Below, piece after piece: positions 26,508 to 36,663 of a stretch of DNA of 64,000 bases. Location: positions 3,472,001 to 3,536,000 of the forward strand of contig NZ_CP075184.1 in NCBI RefSeq assembly GCF_020510705.1. The letters are read 5' to 3'. The translations under genes and the position numbers were made by a program. The notes under the pieces were generated by a model that worked only from the letters and a program-made list of their open reading frames with translations, had not been told where the DNA came from and ran no database searches. Numbering within the stretch: the stretch's first letter is position 1; every line of letters starts with the position of its first letter. This DNA is from Acidovorax radicis. GTDB lineage: Bacteria; Pseudomonadota; Gammaproteobacteria; Burkholderiales; Burkholderiaceae_C.

Positions 26508-27214
26508 ACTCCCAAGACATGTCCATCATCTCTCTGGTGCTACACGCCAGTTGGGTGGTGCAACTCGTGATGCTATTGCTGCTGGGCGTTTCCGTCGCCA
26601 GCTGGGCGGCCATTTTTCGCAAGCTGTTTGCCCTCCAGCGCGTAAAAACGCTCAACGACGATTTCGAGCGCGAGTTCTGGTCAGGCACCAGCCTCAATGA
26701 TCTGTATGCCAGTGCGGCCCAGAACGCCAAGCAGGCCGGGCCCATGGAACGTATCTTCGCCAGCGGCATGCGCGAGTACCAAAAATTGCGCGAGCGCCGC
26801 ATCGTGGACCCCGGCACATTGCTCGACGGCGCACGCCGGGCCATGCGCGCGAGTTTCCAGCGCGAGATGGACGTGATCGAGTCCAGCCTGTCCTTCCTGG
26901 CCTCGGTGGGCTCCGTGTCTCCGTATGTCGGCCTGTTTGGCACGGTGTGGGGCATCATGCATGCCTTCACGGGCTTTGCGGGCATGGAACAGGTCACGCT
27001 GGCCACCGTGGCGCCAGGCATCGCCGAAGCGCTGGTGGCCACTGCCATCGGTTTGTTCTCTGCCATTCCGGCCGTGATCGCCTACAACCGTTTTGCGCGC
27101 GACATCGACCGCGTGGCCACACACCAGGAGACCTTCATCGAGGAGTTCTCCAACATCCTGCAGCGCAACCTGGGCGCACAGCCCGCGCCCACAGGCACGG
27201 CCTCAGGCCACTGA
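26504..27214 (+). CDS. tolQ: Tol-Pal system proton channel subunit TolQ
   Basis: 236 residues. Three membrane segments: LVLHASWVVQLVMLLLLGVSVASW, then after a cytoplasmic loop SVSPYVGLFGTVWGIMHAF and EALVATAIGLFSAIPAVIAYN. The GLFGTVWGI and ATAIGLFSAIPA blocks are the MotA/TolQ/ExbB ion-channel signature. It uses the proton gradient with TolR to energise TolA during envelope constriction. The start overlaps the ybgC stop. Confidence 0.93.
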   Translation: MNSQDMSIISLVLHASWVVQLVMLLLLGVSVASWAAIFRKLFALQRVKTLNDDFEREFWSGTSLNDLYASAAQNAKQAGPMERIFASGMREYQKLRERRIVDPGTLLDGARRAMRASFQREMDVIESSLSFLASVGSVSPYVGLFGTVWGIMHAFTGFAGMEQVTLATVAPGIAEALVATAIGLFSAIPAVIAYNRFARDIDRVATHQETFIEEFSNILQRNLGAQPAPTGTASGH

Positions 27215-27230
27215 GCACGGAGATATCACC

Positions 27231-27656
27231 ATGCCCGCCATGGCATCCCGCGGCCGAGGCCGCCGCACCATCAACGAGATCAACATGGTCCCGTTCATCG
27301 ACGTGATGCTGGTGCTGCTCATCATTTTCATGGTGACGGCGCCAATGCTCACGCCGGGCATGATCGATGTCCCCAGCGTAGGCAAAGGCAAAAATATGCC
27401 CAAGGTCGTGGCGCAGGTCATCGTCAACAAGGATGGCTCGCTCCAATTCAAGACCCCCGACGCCACGCGCAGCCTGAACCAGCGTGAAATCGGTGATGCA
27501 GCCAGCCGCTGGCAAAAGTCGCTGGGCACAGACAACAGCGCCGTGGTCATCAGCGCAGACAAAGGTGTGCAGTACGAATCCGTGGTGAAGGCCATGGACG
27601 CCTTGCAAAAGGCGGGCGTGCAACGCGTGGGATTGTCCGTCAAACAAGGCGGTTGA
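27231..27656 (+). CDS. tolR: Tol-Pal system protein TolR
   Basis: 141 residues, 16 bases after tolQ. A basic N-terminus (SRGRGRRTINEIN) leads into the single membrane helix MVPFIDVMLVLLIIFMVTA, whose Asp is the proton-carrying residue. A periplasmic domain follows, ending YESVVKAMDALQKAGVQRVGL. It forms the ion-driven motor with TolQ. Confidence 0.93.
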   Translation: MPAMASRGRGRRTINEINMVPFIDVMLVLLIIFMVTAPMLTPGMIDVPSVGKGKNMPKVVAQVIVNKDGSLQFKTPDATRSLNQREIGDAASRWQKSLGTDNSAVVISADKGVQYESVVKAMDALQKAGVQRVGLSVKQGG

Positions 27657-27686
27657 ACCCTACCGTCGCCGCCCGCTCTCACGTCC

Positions 27687-28691
27687 ATGCACGCCCATAC
27701 CGACCGCGATCAGTTCTCCCCGCCTCGCCCCCCCGCGCGCATGCGCGCCATCACACTGGCGGTGCTGGTGCATCTGGTGCTGATTGGCGCCCTCACCTGG
27801 GGCGTGAACTGGAAGAACACCGCTGATCAGCCGGCGGTCGAGGCCGAATTGTGGGCCGCCGTGCCCACGCAAGCCGCCCCGCGCGCCGTGACGCCACCGC
27901 CACCTCCCACGCCAACACCGGTGCCAGAACCCACCCCAGTCACGCTGCCCGCACCACCGCCGCCCGCCCCGCCACCCGTGCGTGTCGCGCCACCTCCGCC
28001 CCCCGACACCCACGAGGCCGACATCGCCATCGAGCGCGAGAAGAAGCGCCTGGAGCAGGAGAAAAAAGCGCGCGCGCAGCAGCTTGAACGTGAAAAACGG
28101 GAGCGTGAACGCAAAGAAGACGAGCGCCGCGACCGCCTGGAGCAGGAGAAGAAAGAGCGCCTGCAAAAAGAGAAAGAGAAAGCGCAGGAGCAGCACGAAA
28201 AGCAGCTGGCCGAACAGAAAAAGGCCGAGCAGGAAAAGCTGGAGAAGCAGAAAAAACTGGCCGAAGACAAGCGCAAAGCCGAAGAAGCCGCCAAGCGCAA
28301 GGCCGAGGCCAACGACAAGCAACTGGCCAAGTTGCGCGAAGACAATATGCGCCGCATGCAAGGGCTGGCCGGTGCCACGGGCGGCGAGACAGCCACTGGC
28401 AACGCGCAGCGCAGTGCGGGCCCATCGGGCAGCTATGGCGGCAAAGTGGCCGCCAAGGTCAAACCGAACATTGTGTATCCCGATGCGATTTCGGGCAACC
28501 CGCGCGCAGAGGTGGAAGTCAAGCTGTCGCCGGACGGCACCATCGTGGGCAAACGCTTGGTGCAAGCGAGTGGCAACAAGGCCTGGGACGATGCCGTGCT
28601 ACGTGCGCTCGACAAGACCGAAACGCTGCCCCGCGATGTGGATGGACGCGTGCCCTCGTCACTCGTGATTGGCTTCCGACCGCAGGATTGA
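27687..28691 (+). CDS. tolA: Tol-Pal system protein TolA
   Basis: 334 residues. One N-terminal membrane helix (ITLAVLVHLVLIGALTWGV), a Pro-rich linker (PPPPTPTPVPEPTPVTLP), a long Lys/Glu/Arg/Gln-rich alpha-helical region (about residues 110-220, KKRLEQEKKARAQQLE and onward), and a C-terminal domain with KVKPNIVYPDAISGNPRAEV and PDGTIVGKRLVQ, as in TonB/TolA C-terminal folds. It spans the periplasm to contact Pal/TolB. Neither tolB nor pal follows in this window. Confidence 0.9.
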   Translation: MHAHTDRDQFSPPRPPARMRAITLAVLVHLVLIGALTWGVNWKNTADQPAVEAELWAAVPTQAAPRAVTPPPPPTPTPVPEPTPVTLPAPPPPAPPPVRVAPPPPPDTHEADIAIEREKKRLEQEKKARAQQLEREKRERERKEDERRDRLEQEKKERLQKEKEKAQEQHEKQLAEQKKAEQEKLEKQKKLAEDKRKAEEAAKRKAEANDKQLAKLREDNMRRMQGLAGATGGETATGNAQRSAGPSGSYGGKVAAKVKPNIVYPDAISGNPRAEVEVKLSPDGTIVGKRLVQASGNKAWDDAVLRALDKTETLPRDVDGRVPSSLVIGFRPQD

Positions 28692-28831
28692 TGCAGGCAG
28701 GGCCGCTGTGACCCGAATGCCGCCAATGCCACGCCGTTCACAGCGTGTTGGCGTGTTGGACAGTGGGCCTGAATACGTCACCGCCAAAGAACGTCAGGAC
28801 ACCGTCGGCCATCGGCGGCCATCTGCAAATA

Positions 28832-28895
28832 TCATTCAAATCGAGCTCTAGTGCCTATCCTATAAGCGCCAGAAGCTATCTTTTAAATAGCATTC
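28832..28895 (+). repeat. Palindromic repeat family, copy F (degenerate)
   Basis: TCATTCAAATCGAGCTCTAG, TGCCTATCCTATAAGCGCCA and GAAGCTATCTTTTAAATAGC. The ATAAGCGCCAGA right arm is family-like. The left arm has decayed (GTGCCTAT for GCGCTTAT). Confidence 0.5.
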
Positions 28896-29141
28896 AAAGC
28901 CACTCCGCCCTTCTAGCCTCTTCGCTCAAGGGCAGGCCACCGGCTTCATGCAGCGCCGGGTTTCAAATCCTTCAAGCCAAGCCACCCCGCGCCACACCTA
29001 CGGACGCCAGCGAGACTGCCCCTGGGGCTGCAAGCCAGTGCTCGTGGCAATGGTCAGTCACCGCACCCATCGCGGCCCATACCAGGTCGGCGCTTCAACC
29101 CGCCTCTAAAGCCTGAAAAAACTGTCTTTTACCCACTATAT

Positions 29142-29169
29142 TCAACTTTTTCGGCCTGTTGGTCGATAA
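29142..29169 (+). promoter_or_regulatory. Candidate sigma-28 (FliA) promoter
   Basis: TCAACTTT at 29142-29149 and GTCGATAA at 29162-29169, separated by 12 bases. The E. coli sigma-28 consensus is TAAAGTTT-N11-GCCGATAA; many betaproteobacterial sites begin TCAAG. The -10-like block differs at one base and the spacer is one base longer. It lies about 40 bases before the DUF5610 start codon. Confidence 0.4.
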
Positions 29170-29211
29170 CTAGAGGGAAAGCAACCCTTGCAACATCACC
29201 CGGAGATCAGC

Positions 29212-29907
29212 ATGGTCACGCCTTCTATGGGATTCCCCCGCACTGCCACACCGGCAGCCGCCAACCCCACCAGCACTGTGGCCCCGTCCGTGAACAGTGC
29301 GTCGTCGGCCCAAGAGGTGAAAGGGACGAAGGAGGGGCAAGGGGCGGCGCAGAGGGCCCAGTCACCCACGTCAGCCAACAACACCTCGGCCAGTGACCTG
29401 CGCAGCCAGCAGAACGCACAAATCCTGCAAGCGTCGATGGATGTATCCATCCAGTCGGGCAATTCGTCGCTGACCTTGCTGTACCGCACAGCCATTGACC
29501 GCATCAATGAATTTCTGACCGCTGAGTTGGGGCCGAATGCCATTGGCACCGCCGACGCGCCAGACGCAAGCCCCGAGGCAACGGCGGGCCGCATTCTGTC
29601 TTTGTCTACCGCTTTCTATGACGCGTTTGCAGCGCAGCTTCAAAACAAGGGCAAGGACCCCGACGCGCTGGCGAAGGATTTTGTCGGTCTGATCCGTGGC
29701 GGCTTTGAACGCGGTTTTGGCGAAGCCAAAGATATCCTGAGCGGCTTGAACGTATTGGGAGCAGACAGCCCCATCGAACAAGGCATCAACAAGACTTATG
29801 CGCTGGTCATGAAGGGGTTCGACGATTTTCTAGCGAGCAAATTGACGCCCAAACCTGCAGAGGACAAGTCGCCACCAAAAGACAACAAAGACAGCCCTGC
29901 GACCTGA
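29212..29907 (+). CDS. DUF5610 domain protein
   Basis: 231 residues from ATG 29212, with CGGAG 7 bases upstream; the TTG at 29188 is less likely. The first 70 residues are Ser/Thr/Ala-rich and probably disordered. The rest (QNAQILQASMDVSIQSGN, LTLLYRTAIDRINEFL, ELGPNAI, GRILSLSTAFYDAF, GGFERGFGEAKDILSGL) fits DUF5610. No signal peptide. The function is unknown to me. A sigma-28-like promoter upstream hints at a motility link. Confidence 0.8.
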   Translation: MVTPSMGFPRTATPAAANPTSTVAPSVNSASSAQEVKGTKEGQGAAQRAQSPTSANNTSASDLRSQQNAQILQASMDVSIQSGNSSLTLLYRTAIDRINEFLTAELGPNAIGTADAPDASPEATAGRILSLSTAFYDAFAAQLQNKGKDPDALAKDFVGLIRGGFERGFGEAKDILSGLNVLGADSPIEQGINKTYALVMKGFDDFLASKLTPKPAEDKSPPKDNKDSPAT

Positions 29908-29993
29908 TGCCCCAGGGGCATTTGGCGCCCGCCCAGGACCCAGCACGCGCGAATCAAGGGTGTCGGCGCCTCATCCCGGGCGCTGCCGATCAT

Positions 29994-30020
29994 AAAAAAA
30001 CCCGCCGAAGCGGGTTTTTA
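29994..30020. terminator. Bidirectional rho-independent terminator
   Basis: AAAAACCCGC (29996-30005), loop CGAA, GCGGGTTTTT (30010-30019): a perfect 10-bp stem with A and T tracts on either side. It serves both the DUF5610 gene (plus) and acnB (minus), which converge here. Confidence 0.92.
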
Positions 30021-30038
30021 ATTCGGATCACCGAAGCT

Positions 30039-32630
30039 TCAGGCAGCAACGCCCTTGGCAATCTCTGCGTACTCTTCGATCTGGTCGAAGTTCAGGTACT
30101 TGTAGATCGAGGCCCCATCCTTGTTCACGATGCCCATGGCGTCGTGGTACTCGGCCACCGTGGGGATCTTGCCCAGCTTGGACGCGATGGCGGCCAGCTC
30201 GGCAGAGGCCAGGAACACGTTGGTGTTCTTGCCCAGGCGGTTGGGGAAGTTGCGGGTGGATGTCGACACCACGGTAGCGCCTTCGCGCACCTGTGCTTGG
30301 TTGCCCATGCACAGTGAGCAGCCGGGCATTTCGGTGCGGGCACCAGCAGCGCCAAAGTTGGCGTAGTGGCCTTCCTTGATCAGCTCGCTCTCGTCCATCT
30401 TGGTCGGTGGTGCCACCCACAGCTTGACGGGGATGTCACGGCTGCCGCCCAGCAACTTGGCTGCAGCGCGGAAGTGGCCGATGTTGGTCATGCACGAACC
30501 GATGAAGGCTTCATCGATCTTGGTGCCCGCCACTTCCGACAGGGTCTTGGCGTCATCAGGGTCGTTGGGGCAGCACAGGATGGGTTCCTTGATGTCGGCC
30601 AGATCGATCTCGATGACGGCAGCGTATTCAGCATCCTTGTCGGCTTCGAGCAGGTTGGGATTAGCCAGCCAGGCTTCCACCTTTTCGATACGACGCTGCA
30701 GCGTGCGTGCATCTGCGTAGCCGTCGGCGATCATGTTCTTCATCAGCACGACGTTGCTGGTGAGGTATTCCTTGACGGGTTCGGGGTTGAGCTTGATCGT
30801 GCAACCAGCGGCGGAGCGCTCTGCCGAGGCGTCCGACAGTTCAAACGCTTGCTCCACCTTCAGGTTGGGCAGGCCTTCGATTTCGAGGATGCGGCCCGAG
30901 AACGCGTTGATCTTGCCGGCCTTGGCCACCGTCAGCAAGCCTTGCTTGATGGCGTACAACGGAATGGCATGCACCAAGTCGCGCAGCGTCACGCCAGGCT
31001 GCATTTCGCCCTTGAAGCGCACCAGCACCGATTCAGGCATGTCCAAAGGCATCACACCCGTCGCCGCACCGAAAGCCACCAGACCAGAGCCTGCGGGGAA
31101 CGAAATGCCGATAGGGAAACGGGTGTGCGAATCACCACCAGTGCCCACGGTGTCCGGCAGCAGCAAGCGGTTGAGCCAGCTGTGAATCACACCATCGCCA
31201 GGTCGCAGGGCCACGCCACCGCGGTTGCTCATGAAGGCAGGCAGTTCGCGGTGCGTTTTCACGTCCACGGGCTTGGGGTAGGCCGCCGTGTGGCAGAACG
31301 ATTGCATGACCAGATCGGCCGAGAAGCCCAGGCACGCCAGATCCTTCAGCTCGTCGCGGGTCATGGGGCCCGTGGTGTCTTGCGAGCCCACGGTAGTCAT
31401 CTTGGGTTCGCAATACGTACCGGGGCGCACGCCCTGGCCTTCCGGCAGGCCAATGGCGCGGCCCACCATCTTCTGGGCCAGCGTGAAGCCGGCTTTGGTG
31501 GCCACTGGCGCAGTGGGCAGGCGGAACAGCGTGGAGGCAGGCAGGCCCAGGAACTCCCGGGCCTTCGCCGTCAGCGAGCGGCCAATGATCAGGTTGATAC
31601 GGCCGCCAGCGCGCACTTCGTCAAACAACACGTCGCTCTTGAGCTTGAACTCGGCGACGGTCGCGCCGTTTTTCACGATCTTGCCGTCGTAGGGCAGGAT
31701 GTCGACCACATCGCCCATTTCGAGCCCGGAAACGTCCACTTCAATAGGCAGGGAGCCTGAGTCTTCCTGGGTGTTGAAGAAGATGGGGGCAATCTTGCCG
31801 CCCAGCGTCACACCACCAAAGCGCTTGTTGGGCACAAAGGGGATGTCCTGGCCCGTGGCCCAGATCACGCTGTTGGTTGCAGACTTGCGGCTGGAGCCAG
31901 TGCCCACCACGTCGCCCACATAGGCCACGAGGTGGCCCTTCTTCTTGAGGTCTTCGATGAACTGCATAGGGCCGCGTTTGCCGTCTTCTTCGGGCTTGAA
32001 CGCCGCGCCTTCGCGCGTGTTCTTCAGCATGGCAAGGTAATGCAGCGGGATGTCAGGGCGCGTGGTGGCGTCCGGCGCGGGCGAGAGGTCGTCGGTGTTG
32101 GTTTCGCCTGGCACCTTGAATACCGTGACGGTGATCTTTTTCTCGACCTCGGGACGGGTAGTGAACCACTCGGCATCGGCCCAGCTCTTGATGACGTCCT
32201 GGGCCTTGGCATTGCCGGCCTTGGCCTTGAGGGCCACGTCGTTGAAGAAGTCGAACATCAGCAGCGTCTTCTTCAGGCTCTCGGCGGCCACGGCAGCCAC
32301 CTCCGCGTCGTCCAGCAACTCGATCAGCGGATGCACGTTGTAGCCACCCACCATGGTGCCCAGCAATTCTGTCGCCTTGGCTTTGGAGATCAGGCGCACC
32401 GTGATGTCACCGTGCGCCACGGCTGCAAGAAAGCTGGCCTTCACCTTGGCAGCGTCGTCTACACCAGGCGGCACGCGGTGGGTCAGCAAATCCAGCAGAA
32501 AAGCCTCCTCACCGGCGGGCGGATTCTTGATCAGCTCGATCAGCTCGGCGACCTGCGGGGCTTCGAGGGCCAGTGGTGGGATGCCCAATGCAGCACGTTC
32601 TGCGACATGGTCTCGGTAATCTTTCAACAT
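30039..32630 (-). CDS. acnB: Bifunctional aconitate hydratase 2 / 2-methylisocitrate dehydratase
   Basis: 863 residues, the normal AcnB length. The HEAT-like N-terminal domain ([20 protein letters not shown] onward) precedes the catalytic domains, with GGDSHTRFP (about residue 500), [12 protein letters not shown], and cluster ligands in [11 protein letters not shown] and CSLCMGN (C-x2-C). It interconverts citrate and isocitrate through a 4Fe-4S cluster; AcnB also handles 2-methylisocitrate. It ends at a shared terminator and lies with mdh, sdh and gltA in one TCA region. Confidence 0.95.
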   Translation of the reverse strand: MLKDYRDHVAERAALGIPPLALEAPQVAELIELIKNPPAGEEAFLLDLLTHRVPPGVDDAAKVKASFLAAVAHGDITVRLISKAKATELLGTMVGGYNVHPLIELLDDAEVAAVAAESLKKTLLMFDFFNDVALKAKAGNAKAQDVIKSWADAEWFTTRPEVEKKITVTVFKVPGETNTDDLSPAPDATTRPDIPLHYLAMLKNTREGAAFKPEEDGKRGPMQFIEDLKKKGHLVAYVGDVVGTGSSRKSATNSVIWATGQDIPFVPNKRFGGVTLGGKIAPIFFNTQEDSGSLPIEVDVSGLEMGDVVDILPYDGKIVKNGATVAEFKLKSDVLFDEVRAGGRINLIIGRSLTAKAREFLGLPASTLFRLPTAPVATKAGFTLAQKMVGRAIGLPEGQGVRPGTYCEPKMTTVGSQDTTGPMTRDELKDLACLGFSADLVMQSFCHTAAYPKPVDVKTHRELPAFMSNRGGVALRPGDGVIHSWLNRLLLPDTVGTGGDSHTRFPIGISFPAGSGLVAFGAATGVMPLDMPESVLVRFKGEMQPGVTLRDLVHAIPLYAIKQGLLTVAKAGKINAFSGRILEIEGLPNLKVEQAFELSDASAERSAAGCTIKLNPEPVKEYLTSNVVLMKNMIADGYADARTLQRRIEKVEAWLANPNLLEADKDAEYAAVIEIDLADIKEPILCCPNDPDDAKTLSEVAGTKIDEAFIGSCMTNIGHFRAAAKLLGGSRDIPVKLWVAPPTKMDESELIKEGHYANFGAAGARTEMPGCSLCMGNQAQVREGATVVSTSTRNFPNRLGKNTNVFLASAELAAIASKLGKIPTVAEYHDAMGIVNKDGASIYKYLNFDQIEEYAEIAKGVAA

Positions 32631-32739
32631 TTCTTTCTCCGGTTTCGTTCTTAAGTGAGGCGGCGCGCCTACCAGCGATGGCCTCCAGGGCCGTCACCTT
32701 TGCACGCACAAGGGTTCGTCTTTTGGTGATTGAAACTTC

Positions 32740-32759
32740 AGGCGCCTTTTGGGGCGCCT
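32740..32759 (-). terminator. Possible terminator hairpin after the secreted-protein gene
   Basis: AGGCGCC (32740-32746) and GGCGCCT (32753-32759) pair around a 6-base loop just past the stop of the minus-strand gene at 32768. Only a weak T-rich stretch follows, so it may need help or act as an mRNA stabiliser. Confidence 0.5.
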
Positions 32760-32767
32760 TCTGGCGC

Positions 32768-33388
32768 TTATTTGCCAGCGGGCATGGGCTCAAGAACGCT
32801 CACAGGTGGGTTCTTCCTGATGGCCTCGGCCACCACCACCTGCTCGGGGCTCATACATTCATCTGCCAGGCGCTGGCCCAGGCGCTGGTTCATCAGCATC
32901 GATTTGTTGGCGATCTGCAACCACACGGCGCCACCCTTGTCGTCCTGCAGACGAACCGTGCCCGTGGTCGTGGCCACTGGCGACATGTGGTACTTGAAAC
33001 CCTTACCTTCCACATTGAAGCGGCCTGGCGACGTCGCATCTGCAGAGACCGTGACGAAGGCGCCCAATTCACAGGGCATGCGTCCGACATGGACACGCTC
33101 CGCGATCGCCAACTCAGCGGGCGAGAGCGCCGCTTCGGCCGCGACAATGCCCGCTGCCACCTGGCTCGTGGCGCTGCGGAGCTGTGTACGGCTGCTGGTG
33201 GCCTCGGACCTCTTGGCAACCGCTGCCTTCTTGGCGGCGGGGGCCTTGGCTATAGGTTTGGCTGCAGGTTTGGTTTTGGCGCTGGCCGCAGGCTTCGCAG
33301 CAGCCTTGCTATCGGAAGCGGCGGGGGTTTGGGCCAACACGATGGCCGGGGCCAGCAACATCAGGGCGGAAGCAATGAAGGATTTCAT
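32768..33388 (-). CDS. Exported protein with Lys/Ala-rich linker, function unknown
   Basis: 206 residues from ATG 33388. A signal peptide (MKSFIASALMLLAPAIVLAQ) is followed by about 50 residues of Ala/Lys/Pro repeats (AAKPAASAKTKPAAKPIAK), then a conserved-looking domain (RVHVGRMPCELGAFVTVSAD, HMSPVATTTGTVRLQD). Probably a periplasmic protein with a positively charged linker. I do not recognise a named family. It sits between the CoA-ester lyase and acnB and so may be transcribed with the TCA genes. Confidence 0.75.
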   Translation of the reverse strand: MKSFIASALMLLAPAIVLAQTPAASDSKAAAKPAASAKTKPAAKPIAKAPAAKKAAVAKRSEATSSRTQLRSATSQVAAGIVAAEAALSPAELAIAERVHVGRMPCELGAFVTVSADATSPGRFNVEGKGFKYHMSPVATTTGTVRLQDDKGGAVWLQIANKSMLMNQRLGQRLADECMSPEQVVVAEAIRKNPPVSVLEPMPAGK

Positions 33389-33419
33389 GGGGGTGTCCTG
33401 CTTGGGAATATTCAGTAGC

Positions 33420-34508
33420 TCACGATGGAACAGAAGCCGTTGCGCCAAACCACGCACGCACGGAAAGAGGAAGCGCACGCCCTGTGCTGTGCGCGCGCTC
33501 GAGAACTTGCCAATAAAACCGGTAACTGGCGCGGTCATGCAGCGCGCCCTCGAAACGGATGGGCGCCCAGTCCGCCTGATCTGCGGCCACAATTATCTTG
33601 CCGGCCATTTCAATGTCGTCCTGCTGTGGCGCAAAGGCCTCCAGGATCGGACGGATCTGCGCTGGATGAATGCTCCACATGCGGGTGTAGCCCAACTCTA
33701 GCGCGGCGCGGCGAGCCGCTCCCAGCATGGCTGAAGCATCGGTGAATTCAGTCACGACACAATGCGAGGGGACCTTGCCGTTGGCATGACAGGCCGCTGC
33801 TATTTCAAGCTTGGCGCGCACCACCAGCGGGTGTGCAAACTGCCCACCGGATGTCATGCCATAAGCAGGAATGGCACCACCATGGGCAGATACAAAATCC
33901 ATAAGACCAAAGCTCAGGCTCTGCACCAGAGGGTGGGCCGCGATCTCGAACGCGCGGTGCACAGCAGCGGGCGATTCGATCAAGACATGAAGTGGCACGC
34001 GTGTGCTGCAGGATTGCGCGAGCGCTCGCTCAACCCGCAGCACATCGTCCACGGATTCCACCTTGGGCACCATGATGTGGCAGAGCCTGTGGCCGGCCTC
34101 CCCCGCAATCGTCGCAATATCGTTGACGAAGGACGGGTGGTCCACCGCATGGACACGGGCTGCCACACGCGCCAAAGGGTTCGCAGCCAGCGCCAGGCTG
34201 GCAACCAGCCGGGCATGGTCAGACTCAAAACCTACGGGCGCGCCATCTTCACAATCAAGAGTGACATCAAAAACACAGGTGCCCAGCTCCTGCATCATTT
34301 CGGCCTGCAACTGCAGGCTTTTTCGCATACGCGCTTCCACTCCGCTGTAGTGGTCGCATACAGGAAGAAACCCGGTTTGAGCCTGAGCGCCCAGCAGCAC
34401 GTCACGCGGGTGAACGCGCAACGACGCTGGCGAAGAAAGCGCAGCGCCCTGCCCCTGCACGGGGACATGGGCGGCCTGTGGGCCCGATGCCAATGGCGTC
34501 GGCTGCAT
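33420..34508 (-). CDS. HpcH/HpaI aldolase family CoA ester lyase (CitE-like)
   Basis: 362 residues from ATG 34508, 19 bases after the mdh stop. [14 protein letters not shown] (metal-binding Asp-Glu), [29 protein letters not shown] (metal-binding Glu) and [14 protein letters not shown] are motifs of the CitE/malyl-CoA lyase group. These cleave beta-hydroxyacyl-CoA esters such as malyl-, citramalyl- or methylmalyl-CoA. Its place in a TCA run suggests it salvages CoA esters of C4-C5 acids; the substrate is not fixed by sequence. Confidence 0.83.
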   Translation of the reverse strand: MQPTPLASGPQAAHVPVQGQGAALSSPASLRVHPRDVLLGAQAQTGFLPVCDHYSGVEARMRKSLQLQAEMMQELGTCVFDVTLDCEDGAPVGFESDHARLVASLALAANPLARVAARVHAVDHPSFVNDIATIAGEAGHRLCHIMVPKVESVDDVLRVERALAQSCSTRVPLHVLIESPAAVHRAFEIAAHPLVQSLSFGLMDFVSAHGGAIPAYGMTSGGQFAHPLVVRAKLEIAAACHANGKVPSHCVVTEFTDASAMLGAARRAALELGYTRMWSIHPAQIRPILEAFAPQQDDIEMAGKIIVAADQADWAPIRFEGALHDRASYRFYWQVLERAHSTGRALPLSVRAWFGATASVPS

Positions 34509-34527
34509 TTGCACGGAGGCCTGTCTC

Positions 34528-35514
34528 TTACAGCAGGTGTTTAACGCCGTCTTGCTCGCCCTGCAACTCGGCCAGCGTGATGTTGATGCGCTCTTGCGAG
34601 AAGGCGTCGATTTCCAGGCCATCAACGACCTTGTACTCGCCGTTTTCGCAGGTCACGGGAAAGCCAAACATGGTGTCTTTGGGAATGCCGTACTGGCCGT
34701 CCGACGGGATACCCATAGTGACCCACTTGCCGTTGGTGCCCAGAGCCCAGTCGCGCATATGGTCGATGGCGGCATTGGCGGCCGAGGCAGCCGAAGACAG
34801 GCCACGCGCTTCGATGATGGCAGCGCCGCGCTTGCCGACGGTGGGCAGGAAGGTGTTGGCGTTCCATTCCTGGTCGTTGATCATCTTGGCCACGCTTTCG
34901 CCCTTGATAGTGGCGAAGCGATAGTCGGCGTACATCGTGGGCGAGTGGTTGCCCCAGACGGTCAGCTTTTCGATGTCGGCCACAGCCTTGCCGGTCTTGG
35001 CAGCGATCTGGCTGGCGGCGCGGTTGTGGTCCAGGCGCAGCATGGCAGTGAAGTTCTTGCGCGGCAGGTCAGGTGCGCTCTTCATGGCGATGTAGGCGTT
35101 GGTGTTGGCGGGGTTGCCCACCACCAGCACCTTCACGTTGCGCGAAGCCACGGCGTTCAGGGCCTTGCCTTGTGCCGTGAAGATGGCGCCATTGACGGCC
35201 AACAGCTCGGCACGCTCCATGCCCGGGCCGCGAGGGCGCGAACCGACCAGCAGCGCGTAGTCAGCGTCCTTGAAGGCGGTCATGGGATCGCTGTGGGCAG
35301 TCATCTCGACGAGCAGCGGGAACGCGCAGTCGTCCAGTTCCATCATCACGCCCTTGAGCGCTTTTTGGGGGCCATCCACCGGCACCTCGAGCAACTGAAG
35401 GATGACAGGCTGGTCTTTGCCCAGCATTTCGCCAGAAGCGATACGGAACAGCAGGGCGTAACCGATTTGGCCAGCAGCGCCGGTGACAGCAACACGGACG
35501 GGCTTCTTGCTCAT
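34528..35514 (-). CDS. mdh: Malate dehydrogenase
   Basis: 328 residues. [15 protein letters not shown] (NAD-binding), [16 protein letters not shown] (substrate Arg loop), [23 protein letters not shown] and the catalytic-His block [12 protein letters not shown] are all intact. It oxidises malate to oxaloacetate with NAD in the TCA cycle. Divergent from a GntR regulator across a 226-bp region containing a palindrome. Probably co-transcribed with the downstream CoA-ester lyase. Confidence 0.95.
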   Translation of the reverse strand: MSKKPVRVAVTGAAGQIGYALLFRIASGEMLGKDQPVILQLLEVPVDGPQKALKGVMMELDDCAFPLLVEMTAHSDPMTAFKDADYALLVGSRPRGPGMERAELLAVNGAIFTAQGKALNAVASRNVKVLVVGNPANTNAYIAMKSAPDLPRKNFTAMLRLDHNRAASQIAAKTGKAVADIEKLTVWGNHSPTMYADYRFATIKGESVAKMINDQEWNANTFLPTVGKRGAAIIEARGLSSAASAANAAIDHMRDWALGTNGKWVTMGIPSDGQYGIPKDTMFGFPVTCENGEYKVVDGLEIDAFSQERINITLAELQGEQDGVKHLL

Positions 35515-35649
35515 GGTGAAAACTCCAGAAAGTGAGGAAAACAGGTGTGAGTGCAACGCAAGCACAGCGCCTGTTACCAGCAGCCCGTGCCTCGCAAAAC
35601 AGCCTTGGAGTTTACCCTTGATTGAGCCACTCAGTCAATTTGTCTTATG

Positions 35650-35661
35650 TCTTATATAAGA
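35650..35661. promoter_or_regulatory. TCTTATATAAGA palindrome, candidate GntR operator
   Basis: A perfect 12-bp palindrome inside TTGTCTTATGTCTTATAT, with a partial second half-site (TCTTATG) 6 bases to its left. It lies in the divergent mdh/GntR-regulator region, 79 bp before the regulator start and 135 bp from the mdh start. GntR-family regulators often bind such AT-centred palindromes next to their own genes. Confidence 0.55.
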
Positions 35662-35740
35662 TATGATCACACCCCGCCTGTCGTTCGTTTGTCACGTGGC
35701 AATCGCGCTGCCATACAACAACCCACGCACATCACCAACC

Positions 35741-36529
35741 ATGTCCTCCCTCCCGTTTGTTGCAGACAGCCCGCCTACGCCGTCCGGCTCCGTGGGTGCA
35801 TCGACGCCCGCTTTCAGCCCGCTGTATCAGCAGATCAAGGGGCTGATCCTGCAAAGCCTCCAGCAGGGCGAGTGGAAGCCCGGCGAAGCGATTCCGAGCG
35901 AAATGGAGTTGGCCGCGCGGTTTCGCGTGAGCCAGGGCACGGTGCGCAAGGCGATTGACGAACTGGCGGCAGAGAACCTCGTCATGCGCAAACAAGGCAA
36001 GGGAACCTTCGTGGCCACACATGCCGAGCAGCATGTGCAATACCGTTTTTTGAAACTGCTACCGGACACCGGTGACGCACGGGTCGAGGGCCCGGCACAG
36101 CGTCAGGTCATAGATTGCCGACGGGTACGCGCCAGCGCAGACGTGGCGCGCGCACTGGCCTTGCGCAGCGGGGATGCCGTCATGCAGGCCAAACGCATCT
36201 TGTCATTTGCCAGCGTACCGACCATTCTCGAAGACATCTGGTTACCTGGCCAGGCATTCAAGGGGCTCACTGCCGAGCAACTCGCCAATTACCAAGGCCC
36301 CACCTACGCCATGTTCGAACTCGATTTCGGCGTCCGGATGGTGCGCGCAGAAGAAAAAATTCGAGCAGTGCTGCCCGATGAAGACCAGACACGGCTTTTG
36401 CAGGTGTCGTCGGTCACGCCGCTTTTGAGCGTGGAAAGAATCGCATACACCTACAACGATGTTCCGATGGAGTTACGTCGCGGCCTCTACCTCACGGACA
36501 CGCACCACTACCGTAACGAACTGAGCTGA
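35741..36529 (+). CDS. GntR-family (HutC subfamily) transcriptional regulator
   Basis: 262 residues from ATG 35741. The winged-helix DNA-binding domain (PLYQQIKGLILQSLQQGEW, SEMELAARFRVSQGTVRKAI, KGTFVATH; residues 28-100) is followed by a UbiC-like effector domain (YRFLKLLPDTG, VERIAYTYNDVPMELRRGLY), typical of HutC-type regulators. It lies between mdh and sdhCDAB, so a role in TCA-gene control is likely; the ligand is unknown. A palindrome in its leader suggests autoregulation. Confidence 0.87.
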   Translation: MSSLPFVADSPPTPSGSVGASTPAFSPLYQQIKGLILQSLQQGEWKPGEAIPSEMELAARFRVSQGTVRKAIDELAAENLVMRKQGKGTFVATHAEQHVQYRFLKLLPDTGDARVEGPAQRQVIDCRRVRASADVARALALRSGDAVMQAKRILSFASVPTILEDIWLPGQAFKGLTAEQLANYQGPTYAMFELDFGVRMVRAEEKIRAVLPDEDQTRLLQVSSVTPLLSVERIAYTYNDVPMELRRGLYLTDTHHYRNELS

Positions 36530-36663
36530 CAACAGGCTGGCAACCCTCATTCAACATCAGAAATTCCGATCAACTCAAACCCCTCGTTGTTGCATTGCAA
36601 TAGAATTTTGCGTTCTTTGCATCTTCAAATTACAAAGCAGTTACATCCACGAAAGCACCAGAC

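Larger units (their letters stand above)
28692..29211. other. Noncoding gap after tolA
   Basis: 520 bases with no credible gene where tolB would be expected. It holds a degraded palindromic repeat copy (28832-28895) and, near the right end, a sigma-28-like promoter candidate before the DUF5610 gene. No tolB or pal remnant is visible in any frame. Confidence 0.6.
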
